Shown piece by piece: positions 33,785-43,626 of a stretch of 64,000 nt of DNA. The stretch's first letter is position 1; every line of letters starts with the position of its first letter. This DNA is from an uncultured Eubacteriales bacterium (GTDB lineage: Bacteria; Bacillota; Clostridia; Christensenellales; Aristaeellaceae). The position numbers and the translations under genes are program-made. The notes beneath the pieces were generated by a model, which was given only the letters and a program-made list of their open reading frames with translations, ran no database searches and was not told the DNA's origin. The stretch covers positions 1 to 64,000 of the forward strand of contig ONJM01000007.1 of NCBI GenBank assembly GCA_900318145.1, read 5' to 3'.

Positions 33785-34888
33785 GTGTATATCATATTGG
33801 CAATCCTGCTGCTGGCGATTCTGATCGTCGCGCATGAATTCGGGCATTTTATGGCCGCGCGCCTGATGAAAATCGACGTGCGGGAATTTTCCGTCGGCTT
33901 CGGGCCGAAGCTGGCCGGATGGAAAAGCAGAAAATATGAGACCACCTTCGCAATCCGGGCGATTCCCATGGGCGGATACTGCTCCTTTTACGGGGAAGAC
34001 GACGCCACCGGGGAATCGAAGGACGATCCGCGGAACTTCGCGAAGCACAGCGTCTGGAAACGGATGTTCGTGATTCTGATGGGGCCGGTGATGAACTTTA
34101 TCCTGGCTTTTCTCGCGGCGATTGTGCTGATCTGGTGCGCGGGCGTTACGGTACCTACGGAAAAGGAGGAATACGACCCCTTCATCCAGGAAGTGCTGGC
34201 GTCCGGACCTGCCCATGACGCTGGGCTGAAGGCCGGGGATCAGGTGATTGAAATCAACGGCCGGCAGATGCTGGACGGCACCATGGATACCCTGCTGAAC
34301 ACGATTGCCGGATGGAAGGAAGAGGACGGTCCCCTGGAGATGACGATCCTGCGGGGCGGGGAGACAATCCGGACGAGTGTAACGCCGGCATGGAACGAGG
34401 AAGCGCAGAAAATGCAGATCGGCGTGTTTATCAACGGTTACCGACGGACTGAAACGATCAGCGCCGGCTTCTTCGGAGGCATCCGGGAAGCCTGGAATAT
34501 GTGCACAAACGCAGGCGGCGCCATCCTGCGGGCGCTGAAAAATCTGGTCACAAAGGGTGAAGGACTGGAGGATACGGCCGGACCGGTGGGAATTGTTTCC
34601 GTCATTTCCTCGGAAGTGGCGGGGCAGGTACAGCAGGGCGGCGTGGGCGCCGGCATCAGCACTTTTGTACAGCTGCTGATCCTGATTTCCATCAATCTGG
34701 GGCTGATGAACCTGCTGCCGATTCCCGGCCTGGACGGAAGCCGCCTGATATTCGGGATCATCGAAGTGATCCGGGGCAAGCCGGTACCGCCGCAGAAGGA
34801 AGCCATGGTACACCTGGTCGGCATGGGGCTGCTGCTGGCGCTGATGGTGTTCTTCACGTTCAGGGATGTAATGCGCCTGTTTCAATAA
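33785..34888 (+). CDS. rseP: Site-2 intramembrane metalloprotease
   Basis: 367 residues from GTG 33785, giving MYIILAILLLAILIVAHEFGH, the usual family opening; AAGGAG lies 12 bases upstream. The ATG at 33755 would add ten non-conserved residues with a ribosome site directly adjacent. HEFGH at residues 17-21 binds zinc in helix 1; a PDZ domain (about 110-220) and the third zinc ligand in NLLPIPGLDGSRL follow. The enzyme cleaves membrane proteins such as anti-sigma factors and signal-peptide remnants. It sits between dxr and ispG, as is common in Clostridia. Confidence 0.94.
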   Translation: MYIILAILLLAILIVAHEFGHFMAARLMKIDVREFSVGFGPKLAGWKSRKYETTFAIRAIPMGGYCSFYGEDDATGESKDDPRNFAKHSVWKRMFVILMGPVMNFILAFLAAIVLIWCAGVTVPTEKEEYDPFIQEVLASGPAHDAGLKAGDQVIEINGRQMLDGTMDTLLNTIAGWKEEDGPLEMTILRGGETIRTSVTPAWNEEAQKMQIGVFINGYRRTETISAGFFGGIREAWNMCTNAGGAILRALKNLVTKGEGLEDTAGPVGIVSVISSEVAGQVQQGGVGAGISTFVQLLILISINLGLMNLLPIPGLDGSRLIFGIIEVIRGKPVPPQKEAMVHLVGMGLLLALMVFFTFRDVMRLFQ

Positions 34889-34898
34889 CGGGAATAAC

Positions 34899-34924
34899 GG
34901 ATCTTCACTTTGTTCAGGATAACG
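34899..34924 (+). repeat. Dispersed intergenic element, copy 2
   Basis: ggatcttcactttgttcagg-ataacg, lying between rseP and ispG and directly upstream of the ispG ribosome site. Confidence 0.5.
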
Positions 34925-34940
34925 CCGGGAGGAAACGGAC

Positions 34941-35990
34941 ATGACGAAGACGGTACGGGTAGGAAAACTGGAACTGGGCGGGGGGAATCCGGTGCTGGTG
35001 CAGAGCATGACCAACACGGACACCCGGGATACGGAGGCTACGCTCCGTCAGATCCGCGCGCTGGCGGAGGCCGGCTGCGACCTGGTCCGGGTCAGCGTGT
35101 ATGACGAGGCCTGCGCGGACGCGGTGAAAACGCTGGTGGCCGGCAGTCCGGTGCCCCTGGTGGCGGATATCCATTTTGACCATAAGCTGGCGATCCGCGC
35201 GGCGGAGAACGGCATTGCCAAACTGCGGATCAATCCCGGGAACATCGGCGGGGAAGCGCACGTGCGTGAACTGGCGGACTGCGCGAAAGCTCATCATATT
35301 CCGATCCGCATCGGTGTAAACAGCGGATCCGCGGAAAAGGAACTGCTGGAAAAATACGGTGGCCCTACGGCGGAATGCCTGACGGAAAGCGCGCTGAATC
35401 ATGCCCGGATGCTGGAGAAGGCTGGATTTGACGATATTGTCCTGAGCATGAAATCCAGTGACGTGAAGCTGACGATCGAGGCGTACCGGCTGGCCAGCCG
35501 GCGCTGCGATTACCCCCTGCATCTGGGCGTGACGGAAGCGGGACTGCCGGGGCAGGGAACCGTGAAAAGCGCGATCGGCATCGGTGCGCTGCTGGCGGAC
35601 GGTATCGGGGATACGATCCGCGTAAGCCTCAGCGGGGATCCGCTGCCCGAAGCCAAAGCGGCGTGGGATATCCTGCGGGCACTGAACCTGCGGATCCGGG
35701 GTGTGCAGCTGATTGCCTGCCCCACCTGCGGAAGAACCTGCATCCCGGTGGAAGCGATCGCCCGCCGGGTGGAACAGGAGCTGTCGGATATCACGGTACC
35801 GCTGAAGGTGGCGGTGATGGGATGCGTCGTCAACGGCCTGGGCGAAGGCCGGGAAGCGGATGTGGGCATTGCCGGGGGAAAGACCGGCGGAGTGCTGTTT
35901 ATCCGCGGGCAGGAACCGCGGAAGGTGGAAGGAGACCTGGCGGAGGTGCTGATTTCCGCCGTACGGTCATTAACAGCCGGCAGCCGGTGA
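34941..35990 (+). CDS. ispG: (E)-4-hydroxy-3-methylbut-2-enyl-diphosphate synthase
   Basis: 349 residues. VLVQSMTNTDTRD, ADIHFDHKLA and LRINPGNIGG are the substrate-binding blocks of the TIM barrel. CPTCGRTC and the later CVVNGLGE supply the three Cys of the [4Fe-4S] cluster. It performs the penultimate MEP-pathway reduction in the cytoplasm, with dxr encoded two genes upstream. GGGAGGAAAC precedes the ATG. The stop lies in another GC-rich palindromic stretch. Confidence 0.96.
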   Translation: MTKTVRVGKLELGGGNPVLVQSMTNTDTRDTEATLRQIRALAEAGCDLVRVSVYDEACADAVKTLVAGSPVPLVADIHFDHKLAIRAAENGIAKLRINPGNIGGEAHVRELADCAKAHHIPIRIGVNSGSAEKELLEKYGGPTAECLTESALNHARMLEKAGFDDIVLSMKSSDVKLTIEAYRLASRRCDYPLHLGVTEAGLPGQGTVKSAIGIGALLADGIGDTIRVSLSGDPLPEAKAAWDILRALNLRIRGVQLIACPTCGRTCIPVEAIARRVEQELSDITVPLKVAVMGCVVNGLGEGREADVGIAGGKTGGVLFIRGQEPRKVEGDLAEVLISAVRSLTAGSR

Positions 35991-36012
35991 TCAGAAGCCG
36001 GCGGCCGGTGCA

Positions 36013-36038
36013 AGATTCTTCGCTGTGTTCAGGATCAC
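36013..36038 (+). repeat. Dispersed intergenic element, copy 3
   Basis: agattcttcgctgtgttcag-gatcac between ispG and polC, again preceded by ccggcggccgg, as at the dxr end. Confidence 0.5.
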
Positions 36039-36119
36039 GCGCTGTCCGCGGATCCGGGACAACGCGGATATGCCGCGGCGAAGGGAATCAGGCAGGGAAA
36101 AGGCAAAGCAGGGCGCAGT

Positions 36120-39100
36120 ATGAGTTATGAAGATCTGATGGCACGGATTGCGCGGGAGATACCGGAGCTGGCGGGCAAACTGTCCGCTCCCCGTGTGACG
36201 TACGTCAAATCCATTAAAAAGACCTATATCAGCTTTGATTCGGACGTGCTGGCGGGCGAGAAGCAGTTTCTGCGGCTGGAATCCATCCTGCGGGAACTGT
36301 TTCCCGGACATCCGCTGTCCGTCCGGGTGGTTTCCCGGGGACTGCGGCAGAAATTTCTCGAGGATCCGGCGCCTTACCGGCAGGTGCTGGACGATTTCCT
36401 GCGGCGGAATTATCCGTCTGCCACGGGGTGGATCGGTCAGATCACCTGGCAGATTGAGAAAAACCAGTTAAGCGGCGATCAGCTTCCCGCGGGGGAGGAG
36501 GAAGCGCTGCTGACGCTTGTTTTCCCCACGGAAGTCAGCCTGCACGTTATGGCGGAGCGGAACGTGGGAGCACGGCTGGCCCTGGCGATCCGGGAAATAT
36601 TTGACGCCCGGGTGCGGGTGGAAATGACAGTGGCGGGCGACCGGGAGGAACGCCTGCGGAAGCTGCAGGAAGAACGCAGGGCGGCGACGCTCATCGTGAC
36701 CCGGGAGGAAATGGAAAAACGCGCCGCGGAGGCGGAACAGGCGGAAGCGGCTGAAAAGGGAGAAAAGAAACCGGGAAAGAAAAAGAAGGAGGACAGTAAG
36801 GCAGGAACCGCAGCGGGCAGGCCCCTGATCGGCCGGAGTATCGCGGACAAGCCGGTGGAGATCCGGGAGCTGACCGGGGAAAGCGGCCTGACAGTGATCC
36901 AGGGCGAAATCTTCAAGCTTGAAACAAAGGAACTGAAGGGCGGAGAAATGCTTCTGCTGTCCTTCGCGGTGACGGATTATACCAGTTCCATTCTCTGCAA
37001 ATATTTTTTCCGCTACCGGTCCCGCTTCGCGAAGAAGGAAGAAGGGGAAGAAACCCCTATCACAGACGAGGAGCGGCAGGCGGTTGCCGAAAAGGTGGAG
37101 CGAATCCGGACAGGCATGAACGTGAAGGTCCGGGGCGAATGCCTGTACGACAGCTATGCCCGGGAGATCTCCATTACTGTGCGGGATCTGGTGGAAACGG
37201 AAAAAGAAGAGCGGATGGATACGGCGCCGGAAAAACGCGTGGAACTGCATATGCATACCAATATGTCCACGCTGGACGGCCTGACGCCCGCGGAGGACCT
37301 GATTGCGCGGGCAGTGAAGTGGGGCCATCCGGCCGTCGCCATCACGGATCACGGCGTGCTGCAGTCGTTCCCGGCGGCTTTCCGCGCGGCAAAAGGAAAG
37401 ATCCGGCTGATTCCAGGCTGTGAGGGATACCTGATCGACGAGAAATCGATCGTTTCCGGAGCGGACGGCCGACCCTATGACGGTCCGATTGTCGTGCTGG
37501 ATTTTGAAAGCACGGGGCTGAATACGGCCAAAGCGCGGATTATCGAAGTCGGCGCGGTAAAGCTGGTGGACGGAACGGTGACGGACACCTTCCAGGAGCT
37601 GGTGGATCCGGAGGAAGCGCTGAGCCCGAAGATCACGGAGATCACCGGAATCACGGACGCCAACCTGCAGGGCCAGCCAAAGGCGGCTGAGGTCCTGCCG
37701 CGGCTGCTGGAATTCATCGGAAACGCACCGATTGCCGCCCATAACGCATCGTTTGACGCCAGCCTTCTGCACAGCGAGCTGCGGCGCCTGAACCTGCGGT
37801 ACAGCGGCCCGGTCCTGGATACGCTGACCTACGCGCGGAAGCTGTATCCGAAGCTGAAATCCTTCCGGCTGGGCGCTTTGTGCAAACACCTGGGCGTCAG
37901 CCTGAAAAACGCCCACCGGGCCGTACACGACGCCGCGGCCACCGCCCAGTGCCTGGCCAGAATGTTTGAAGATACCCGGGAAATGTATCCCGACGTCGAA
38001 ACTGACAGGCAGCTGAACGCGGCGCTGCAGGGCGGCGCGATCGGTGAAAGCTGGCATATCATCCTGCTGGCAAAAAACCGGACCGGCCTGGTGAACCTGA
38101 ACCGGCTGGTGTCCATCAGCCATCTGGAGTATTTCAAGCGCACGCCCCATATGCCCCGGGAGATTATCCGGCAGTACCGGGAAGGGCTGATTATCGGCAG
38201 CGCGTGCGAGGCCGGGGAGCTGTTCCGGGCCGCGGCGCGGGGGGACGATATTGAAAAACTGAAGGAAATCGCCTCCTTCTACGATTACCTGGAAATCCAG
38301 CCTATCGGAAACAACGCTTTTATGCTGCGGAACGGGGAGGCGGAATCGGAGGAGGAGCTGCGTAACCTGAACCGGCTGATCGTCCGGCTGGGAGAGGAAA
38401 CCGGAAAACCGGTGGTCGCCACCGGGGATGTGCATTTTCTGGATCCCAAGGACGCCATCGGCCGGGCGATCATTCAGGCCGGCATGAAATTTGACGACGC
38501 AGACCGGCAGCCGCCTCTGTATTTCAAGACCACGGATGAAATGCTGGAGGAGTTTTCCTATCTCGGGGCGGAAAAAGCGAAGGAAGTCGTGATCAGCAAT
38601 CCGAGGAAAATCGCGGACAGCGTGGAGGAGATACGCCTTTTCCCGAAGCACCCGAAGGGGGAGGACACCTTCCAGCCCTACTGGGATTTTGCCGAGGACA
38701 TGATTCAGGATATGACCTGGAATACAGCCCGGGAGATGTACGGCGATCCGCTGCCGGAGATTGTTGAAAGCCGGCTGACAAAAGAACTGAAGTCCATTGT
38801 GGGATACGGCTACTGCACGCTGTACGCCATTGCGCAGAAGCTGGTTTCCAGATCCCTGGAGGACGGATACCTGGTCGGCAGCCGGGGCAGCGTGGGATCC
38901 AGCCTGGTGGCGCGGATGTGCGGGATCACCGAGGTGAACGCCCTGCCGCCGCACTACCGCTGTACCCGGTGCCATAAGGGCTTCTTTGACGTGGATAAAA
39001 GCCGGTACCATGTGGGCGTTGACCTGCCGGACCGGGACTGCCCGGACTGTGGGGGTAAGCTGACTAAGGACGGATTCGACATTCCTTTCGAGGTCTTCCT

Positions 39101-40541
39101 GGGTTTCGAGGGCGACAAGGTGCCCGATATCGACCTGAACTTTTCCGGCGAATACCAGAACAAGGCGCACCATTACGTGGAAGAGCTGTTCGGCCACGAT
39201 CACGTGTTCCGGGCGGGGACCATCAGCGGACTTGCGGACAAGACAGCTTACGGTTATGTGCTGAAGTATCTGGAGGAACGGGGAATCCAGGCAGGAAACG
39301 CCGAGAAGGAGCGGCTGGCGCTTGAATGCACCGGCGTGAAGCGGACCACGGGACAGCATCCCGGCGGCATGGTGGTGGTTCCCCTGGAGTATGAGATCTA
39401 TGACTTTACGGCGGTGCAGCATCCGGCGGACGATCTGGAGAGCGATTTCACCACAACGCATTTCGACTTCAACTCCATGCACGATATCCTGGTGAAGCTG
39501 GACTGCCTGGGGCACGACGATCCCACAATGCTGCATGAACTGGAAATCCTGACCGGGATTAATTTCAAGGATGTTCCCCTGGATGATCCGGATGTGCGGA
39601 GCCTGTTTACCTCGCCGGAAGCGCTGGGGGTGACTTCAGAGGATATTCTGTGCAATACCGGCACCTACGGGGTTCCGGAGTTCGGCACGTCGTTTGTGCG
39701 GGGCATGCTGGAAGAAACGAAGCCTCATACGATGGAGGAACTGCTCCGGATTTCCGGGCTGAGCCACGGCACGGATGTGTGGCTGGGAAACGCGCAGGAG
39801 ATTATTTCCTCCGGAACGGCCACGCTGAGCGAGTGCGTCTGCTGCCGTGACGATATCATGAATTACCTGATTGGCCAGGGCGTGAAGCCGAAGCTGGCTT
39901 TTACAACCATGGAAAGCGTCCGCAAGGGCAAAGGGCTGAAGCCTGAAATGGAGCAGGCGATGGTGGACGCACAGGTGCCGGACTGGTTCATGGACAGCTG
40001 CAAAAAGATCAAATATATGTTTCCGAAAGGGCACGCGGTGGCGTATGTGACCATGGCGCTGCGGGTCGCGTGGTTCAAGGTGCATCAGCCGCTGGCTTAC
40101 TACTGCGCCTATTTCACGGTGCGGGGGGACGGCTTTGACGCTACCACCATGATCCTGAGTCCGGAAGCGGCCCGGAAACGGATTACGGAAATCCGGAACA
40201 TGGACAAGCCTACAGCCCGGGACAAGGACATTGCGACCTGCCTGGAGCTGGTGCTGGAGATGAACCTGCGGGGGATCCGGTTCCTACCGGTGGATCTGTA
40301 CCGCAGCGACGTGCGCCGCTTCCTGATTGAGGATGGCAATATCCGCTGCCCGTTTATCAGCCTGCCGGGGCTTGGGGAAAGCGCGGCTGTGCAGATTACG
40401 GAAGCCCGGAAAGGCGGAAAATTTATGAGTGTCGAGGATCTTCGGATCCGAGGCAAGGCGGGCAGCGCGGTGATCGATATGCTCCGGGCACATGGCGCGC
40501 TGGAAGGCCTGACAGAGACGAACCAGATCAGCATGTTCTGA
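36120..40541 (+). CDS. polC: DNA polymerase III alpha subunit, Gram-positive type (PolC)
   Basis: 1473 residues, the usual PolC length. Order of parts: N-terminal domain (1-190) with a Lys/Glu linker (about 195-230), OB-fold (260-350), PHP domain starting at about 374 (ELHMHTNMSTLDG, split by the exonuclease), DEDDh 3'-5' exonuclease at about 456 (VVLDFESTGLN), rest of PHP, zinc site (CTRCHKG near 948, CPDCGGK), and palm with PDIDLNFSGE near 1000. It is the replicative polymerase with intrinsic proofreading. The ribosome site is weak. It closes the conserved block. Confidence 0.97.
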   Translation: MSYEDLMARIAREIPELAGKLSAPRVTYVKSIKKTYISFDSDVLAGEKQFLRLESILRELFPGHPLSVRVVSRGLRQKFLEDPAPYRQVLDDFLRRNYPSATGWIGQITWQIEKNQLSGDQLPAGEEEALLTLVFPTEVSLHVMAERNVGARLALAIREIFDARVRVEMTVAGDREERLRKLQEERRAATLIVTREEMEKRAAEAEQAEAAEKGEKKPGKKKKEDSKAGTAAGRPLIGRSIADKPVEIRELTGESGLTVIQGEIFKLETKELKGGEMLLLSFAVTDYTSSILCKYFFRYRSRFAKKEEGEETPITDEERQAVAEKVERIRTGMNVKVRGECLYDSYAREISITVRDLVETEKEERMDTAPEKRVELHMHTNMSTLDGLTPAEDLIARAVKWGHPAVAITDHGVLQSFPAAFRAAKGKIRLIPGCEGYLIDEKSIVSGADGRPYDGPIVVLDFESTGLNTAKARIIEVGAVKLVDGTVTDTFQELVDPEEALSPKITEITGITDANLQGQPKAAEVLPRLLEFIGNAPIAAHNASFDASLLHSELRRLNLRYSGPVLDTLTYARKLYPKLKSFRLGALCKHLGVSLKNAHRAVHDAAATAQCLARMFEDTREMYPDVETDRQLNAALQGGAIGESWHIILLAKNRTGLVNLNRLVSISHLEYFKRTPHMPREIIRQYREGLIIGSACEAGELFRAAARGDDIEKLKEIASFYDYLEIQPIGNNAFMLRNGEAESEEELRNLNRLIVRLGEETGKPVVATGDVHFLDPKDAIGRAIIQAGMKFDDADRQPPLYFKTTDEMLEEFSYLGAEKAKEVVISNPRKIADSVEEIRLFPKHPKGEDTFQPYWDFAEDMIQDMTWNTAREMYGDPLPEIVESRLTKELKSIVGYGYCTLYAIAQKLVSRSLEDGYLVGSRGSVGSSLVARMCGITEVNALPPHYRCTRCHKGFFDVDKSRYHVGVDLPDRDCPDCGGKLTKDGFDIPFEVFLGFEGDKVPDIDLNFSGEYQNKAHHYVEELFGHDHVFRAGTISGLADKTAYGYVLKYLEERGIQAGNAEKERLALECTGVKRTTGQHPGGMVVVPLEYEIYDFTAVQHPADDLESDFTTTHFDFNSMHDILVKLDCLGHDDPTMLHELEILTGINFKDVPLDDPDVRSLFTSPEALGVTSEDILCNTGTYGVPEFGTSFVRGMLEETKPHTMEELLRISGLSHGTDVWLGNAQEIISSGTATLSECVCCRDDIMNYLIGQGVKPKLAFTTMESVRKGKGLKPEMEQAMVDAQVPDWFMDSCKKIKYMFPKGHAVAYVTMALRVAWFKVHQPLAYYCAYFTVRGDGFDATTMILSPEAARKRITEIRNMDKPTARDKDIATCLELVLEMNLRGIRFLPVDLYRSDVRRFLIEDGNIRCPFISLPGLGESAAVQITEARKGGKFMSVEDLRIRGKAGSAVIDMLRAHGALEGLTETNQISMF

Positions 40542-40600
40542 TCCGGGCAGGATTCCGCGGAAGCGGCGGAGAAATTCTACTAATACGAAGGAGGGAAAGC

Positions 40601-40939
40601 ATGCAGAAAACCATGACCGTGAAAGGTTTTGTCCTGATTCTGGCTCTTGTGCTGGCTGTTTTTCTGTGCTTTCACCTGATGATGCGGGGGGATCTGACCC
40701 GGAAGGCGGAGCAGGAAAACGCCCTGAAACTGGCACTCACAAGGCTTCAGGAAGAGGAAAAAGACCTGAAGAACCAGCTGAGCATCGTGGGAACGGCGGA
40801 TTATATCGTTTCCAGTGCCAGGGAGAACTACTCCTTTGTCAACCGGGACGATATCCGGTTTGTGTTTTCCAATCCGGAAGCGCTGTACGCGTATACGGAG
40901 GAAGAACTGCGGACGCTTGTGGATGAGATGGCGGATTAG
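40601..40939 (+). CDS. DivIC/FtsB-like septum formation initiator
   Basis: 112 residues. A short cytoplasmic tail, one membrane helix (about 8-27), then a coiled coil (about 32-62, RKAEQENALKLALTRLQEEE) and a globular end with ADYIVSSARENYSFVNRDDI, the pattern of FtsB/DivIC proteins. These link late cell-division proteins outside the membrane. GAAGGAGGG precedes the ATG. It starts the second, smaller cluster after polC. Confidence 0.85.
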   Translation: MQKTMTVKGFVLILALVLAVFLCFHLMMRGDLTRKAEQENALKLALTRLQEEEKDLKNQLSIVGTADYIVSSARENYSFVNRDDIRFVFSNPEALYAYTEEELRTLVDEMAD

Positions 40940-40957
40940 GCTTACAGGAGGACAGGT

Positions 40958-41866
40958 ATGCTGGCAGCTGTGATCGGGATCGGATCCAATTCTGTCCGGG
41001 CGCTGGTTGCGCGGAACAACGAAGGTGTGTTTGAGCGGCTGTACCGCGACCGGGAAGGTACGCGGCTTTTCGCGGGGCTGGACAGCGAAGGAAGGCTGAA
41101 AGCGGAAAGCATTCAGAAGACGGCCGAAGCTGTTTTCAGAATGGCGTCCAGAGCGCGGGAGAGAGGCGCGGAGGACCTGAGCGTTTTTGCCACCAGCGCG
41201 GCCCGGGACGCGGTGAACGGGCAGGATTTCCTGGACGCCATTGAAACCGCGGCGGGGATTCCCCCGGTTATCCTCACCGGCGAGGAGGAAGCAAGACTCA
41301 GCTTTTTCGGCGCTTCCAGGGCGGTAAAGGACGAATGCTTCTGCGGTGTTATCGATATCGGGGGCGGCAGTACGGAAATCGTTACCGGCCGCGGGGAAGA
41401 GATCGGCTGCGCTTTTTCCTGCCAGATGGGTGCGGTACGCCTTTTCCGGGAGATGCCTGTTGCCCGGAAGGAAGATATGGTTCCCGTAATGAAAGCAGCC
41501 GGGGAGATTCTGGAAAGGAAGCTGCGGGAAAACGGCGGAATCCGCCTGCCGGAGACCTGGATCGGCACGGGAGGTACATTTACCACCCTGGCGGCAATGG
41601 TGAAGGAAATACCCTGGACGGCCAGGACGCATATGCACGGTACCCGGATCACCCGGGAAGAAATACAGACGGTCGGGGAGAAACTGGCTGAGATGCCGCT
41701 GGAGGAGCGGATCCGCCTGCCCGGACTGCAGCCGGGCCGGGCGGATATCGTGGTCCACGGGATCTGTATTCTGCTGGCAGTGATGGACCGGCTGGAGATC
41801 GGGACGATTGTTGTCAGTGAATGGGGCAACATGGACGGATATCTGTGGAAGAAACTGATGCAGTAA
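40958..41866 (+). CDS. Ppx/GppA-type phosphatase
   Basis: 302 residues, the compact single-module form. The two actin-like phosphate loops are GIGSNSVR (near residue 7) and DIGGGSTE (near 136); TSAARDAVNG and TGEEEARLSFFG (with the catalytic Glu region) are conserved. Family members remove phosphate from polyphosphate or pppGpp. The first loop usually reads DxGSNS, but here the Asp is Gly, which may weaken metal binding. ACAGGAGG precedes the start. Confidence 0.88.
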   Translation: MLAAVIGIGSNSVRALVARNNEGVFERLYRDREGTRLFAGLDSEGRLKAESIQKTAEAVFRMASRARERGAEDLSVFATSAARDAVNGQDFLDAIETAAGIPPVILTGEEEARLSFFGASRAVKDECFCGVIDIGGGSTEIVTGRGEEIGCAFSCQMGAVRLFREMPVARKEDMVPVMKAAGEILERKLRENGGIRLPETWIGTGGTFTTLAAMVKEIPWTARTHMHGTRITREEIQTVGEKLAEMPLEERIRLPGLQPGRADIVVHGICILLAVMDRLEIGTIVVSEWGNMDGYLWKKLMQ

Positions 41867-41888
41867 AAGGAAAACAGGAGTTAACGGA

Positions 41889-42644
41889 ATGCTGGAGCTG
41901 AGACATGTATCCTTTCAGGTGGACGCGGAAGGAACGGAAAAAGAAATCGTCCGGGATGTCAGCCTGAAGGTGCCGGAACGGAAACTGATCGTGGTCACCG
42001 GGCCGAACGGGGGCGGGAAGTCCACGCTGGCCCGTCTGATCGCGGGAATTGAAAAACCTACCGGGGGACAGATCTTTTTCAACGGTGAGGATATAACGGA
42101 GCGAAACGTGACCGAAAGGGCGCGGATGGGCATCGCGTACGCTTTTCAGCAGCCGGTGCGCTTCAAGGGCATCCGGGTGGTGGATCTGATCCGGATTGCC
42201 GCCGGGAAGAAGGTTACGGCTGCTGCCGCCTGCGAATACCTGTCCGCGGTGGGCCTGTGCGCACGGGACTATGTGGACCGGGAAGTGAACGCAAGCCTTT
42301 CCGGCGGAGAACTGAAAAGGATCGAGATCGCCACGGTGCTGGCGCGGCACGCCAGGCTTTCGGTGTTTGACGAGCCGGAAGCCGGGATCGACCTGTGGAG
42401 TTTCCGGAATCTGATCGACGTATTCAGGAATATGCGGGAGACGATCGCGGATAGCTCCATCCTGGTGATTTCCCATCAGGAGCGGATCCTGAACATCGCG
42501 GACGAAATCATCGTAATCCGGGACGGAAGGGTGGAAAAACAGGGAAGCCGTGAGGAAATCTATCCTTCCCTTGGCGCGGACAGCGCGGAGCCGCCGGCAT
42601 GTGACCGCCTGCTGCAGAATATGCGGGAAGGAGAGGACGCATGA
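41889..42644 (+). CDS. sufC: SufC-like ATPase of a two-gene SUF system
   Basis: 251 residues. Walker A GPNGGGKS at 38-45, signature LSGGELKR, Walker B LSVFDEPEAGID; the SGGE...DEPEAG pattern is like SufC, not transport ATPases. It would form a complex with the SufB-like protein encoded by the overlapping next gene (ATGATG) and drive Fe-S cluster assembly. No sufS, sufU or sufD is in the window, so this resembles the minimal SufB/C modules of anaerobes. No membrane permease is associated. Confidence 0.85.
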   Translation: MLELRHVSFQVDAEGTEKEIVRDVSLKVPERKLIVVTGPNGGGKSTLARLIAGIEKPTGGQIFFNGEDITERNVTERARMGIAYAFQQPVRFKGIRVVDLIRIAAGKKVTAAAACEYLSAVGLCARDYVDREVNASLSGGELKRIEIATVLARHARLSVFDEPEAGIDLWSFRNLIDVFRNMRETIADSSILVISHQERILNIADEIIVIRDGRVEKQGSREEIYPSLGADSAEPPACDRLLQNMREGEDA

Positions 42645-43561
42645 TGGACGAGATTCAGAAACGGCTGCTGCTGGAGGTAGCCGATCTCCACGAAGTGCCG
42701 GAAGGGGCATACAATATCCGCGCAAACAGCCGGTCCGCGGGGCGCCGGTCCACCGCCAATATCGAAATTACTTCCAAAGAAGATGTCAGCGGACTGGAAA
42801 TCCGGATCCGGCCGGGCACGAAGCGCGAAAGCGTGCATATTCCCGTGGTGATGACGGAAAGCGGCCTGAAGGAAGTCGTCTATAACGACTTTTTCATCGG
42901 AGAAGACGCCGATGTGGTGATTGTTGCCGGATGCGGCATTGACAACTGCGGAAACCAGGATTCCGAGCATGACGGGATTCACCGTTTCTATGTTGGACGC
43001 GGCGCGAAAGTCCGATACGTGGAAAAGCATTACGGGTCCGGGGAAGGCCGGGGCAAGCGCATTCTGAACCCCCGTACGGAAGTCTACATGGAGGAAAACA
43101 GCTCCATGGAGATGGAAATGGTTCAGATCAAGGGCGTGGACGATACAGACCGCGCCACGGTGGCGGAGCTGGCGGCCGGGGCGTCCCTGGTCGTGCGGGA
43201 ACGGCTGATGACCCATGGGGAGCAGCGGGCGCTCAGCGCCTACGATGTGCAGCTGAACGGAAAGGATTCCAGCGCGGACGTTGTCAGCCGGTCTGTGGCA
43301 CGGGACAGATCCTTCCAGAAATTCGACGCGAAGATTGTGGGCAAGGCGCCCTGCAGCGGGCACACGGAATGCGACTCCATTATCATGGACGAAGGCAGGA
43401 TTCTGGCGGTGCCCGGCCTGGAGGCGGATCATGTGGACGCGTCCCTGTTCCATGAGGCGGCCATCGGCAAGATCGCCGGGGAGCAGCTGATCAAGCTGAT
43501 GACCCTGGGACTGACGGAAGCGGAAGCGGAGGAGCAGATTATCAACGGGTTCCTTCGGTAA
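42641..43561 (+). CDS. sufB: SufB/SufD-like Fe-S assembly scaffold
   Basis: 306 residues, shorter than classical SufB (about 470) and SufD. The beta-helix core with EVYMEENSSMEMEMVQIKGV, RSVARDRSFQKFDAKIVG, GHTECDSIIMDEG and the ending HEAAIGKIAGEQLIKLMTLG is typical. Cys residues that could hold a cluster include those in AGCGIDNCGN and APCSGHTEC. It lies on the sufC stop and is cotranslated. A single protein probably replaces the SufB-SufD pair as a homodimer. Confidence 0.85.
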   Translation: MMDEIQKRLLLEVADLHEVPEGAYNIRANSRSAGRRSTANIEITSKEDVSGLEIRIRPGTKRESVHIPVVMTESGLKEVVYNDFFIGEDADVVIVAGCGIDNCGNQDSEHDGIHRFYVGRGAKVRYVEKHYGSGEGRGKRILNPRTEVYMEENSSMEMEMVQIKGVDDTDRATVAELAAGASLVVRERLMTHGEQRALSAYDVQLNGKDSSADVVSRSVARDRSFQKFDAKIVGKAPCSGHTECDSIIMDEGRILAVPGLEADHVDASLFHEAAIGKIAGEQLIKLMTLGLTEAEAEEQIINGFLR

Positions 43562-43581
43562 AAAATTAAACAGTAAAACAG

Positions 43582-43614
43582 AAGAGCCTCACCGCAAGCT
43601 GCGGTGAGGCTCTT
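43582..43614. terminator. Bidirectional terminator after sufB
   Basis: 15-bp stem aagagcctcaccgca/tgcggtgaggctctt, loop agc, T and A runs on the two sides; it serves the convergent genes on both strands. Confidence 0.9.
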
Positions 43615-43626
43615 TTCCGGAGTTTT

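Noticed and set aside
36468-39536. A 1022-codon open frame on the minus strand inside polC
   Set aside because: polC is unmistakable on the other strand; the antisense product is compositionally biased.
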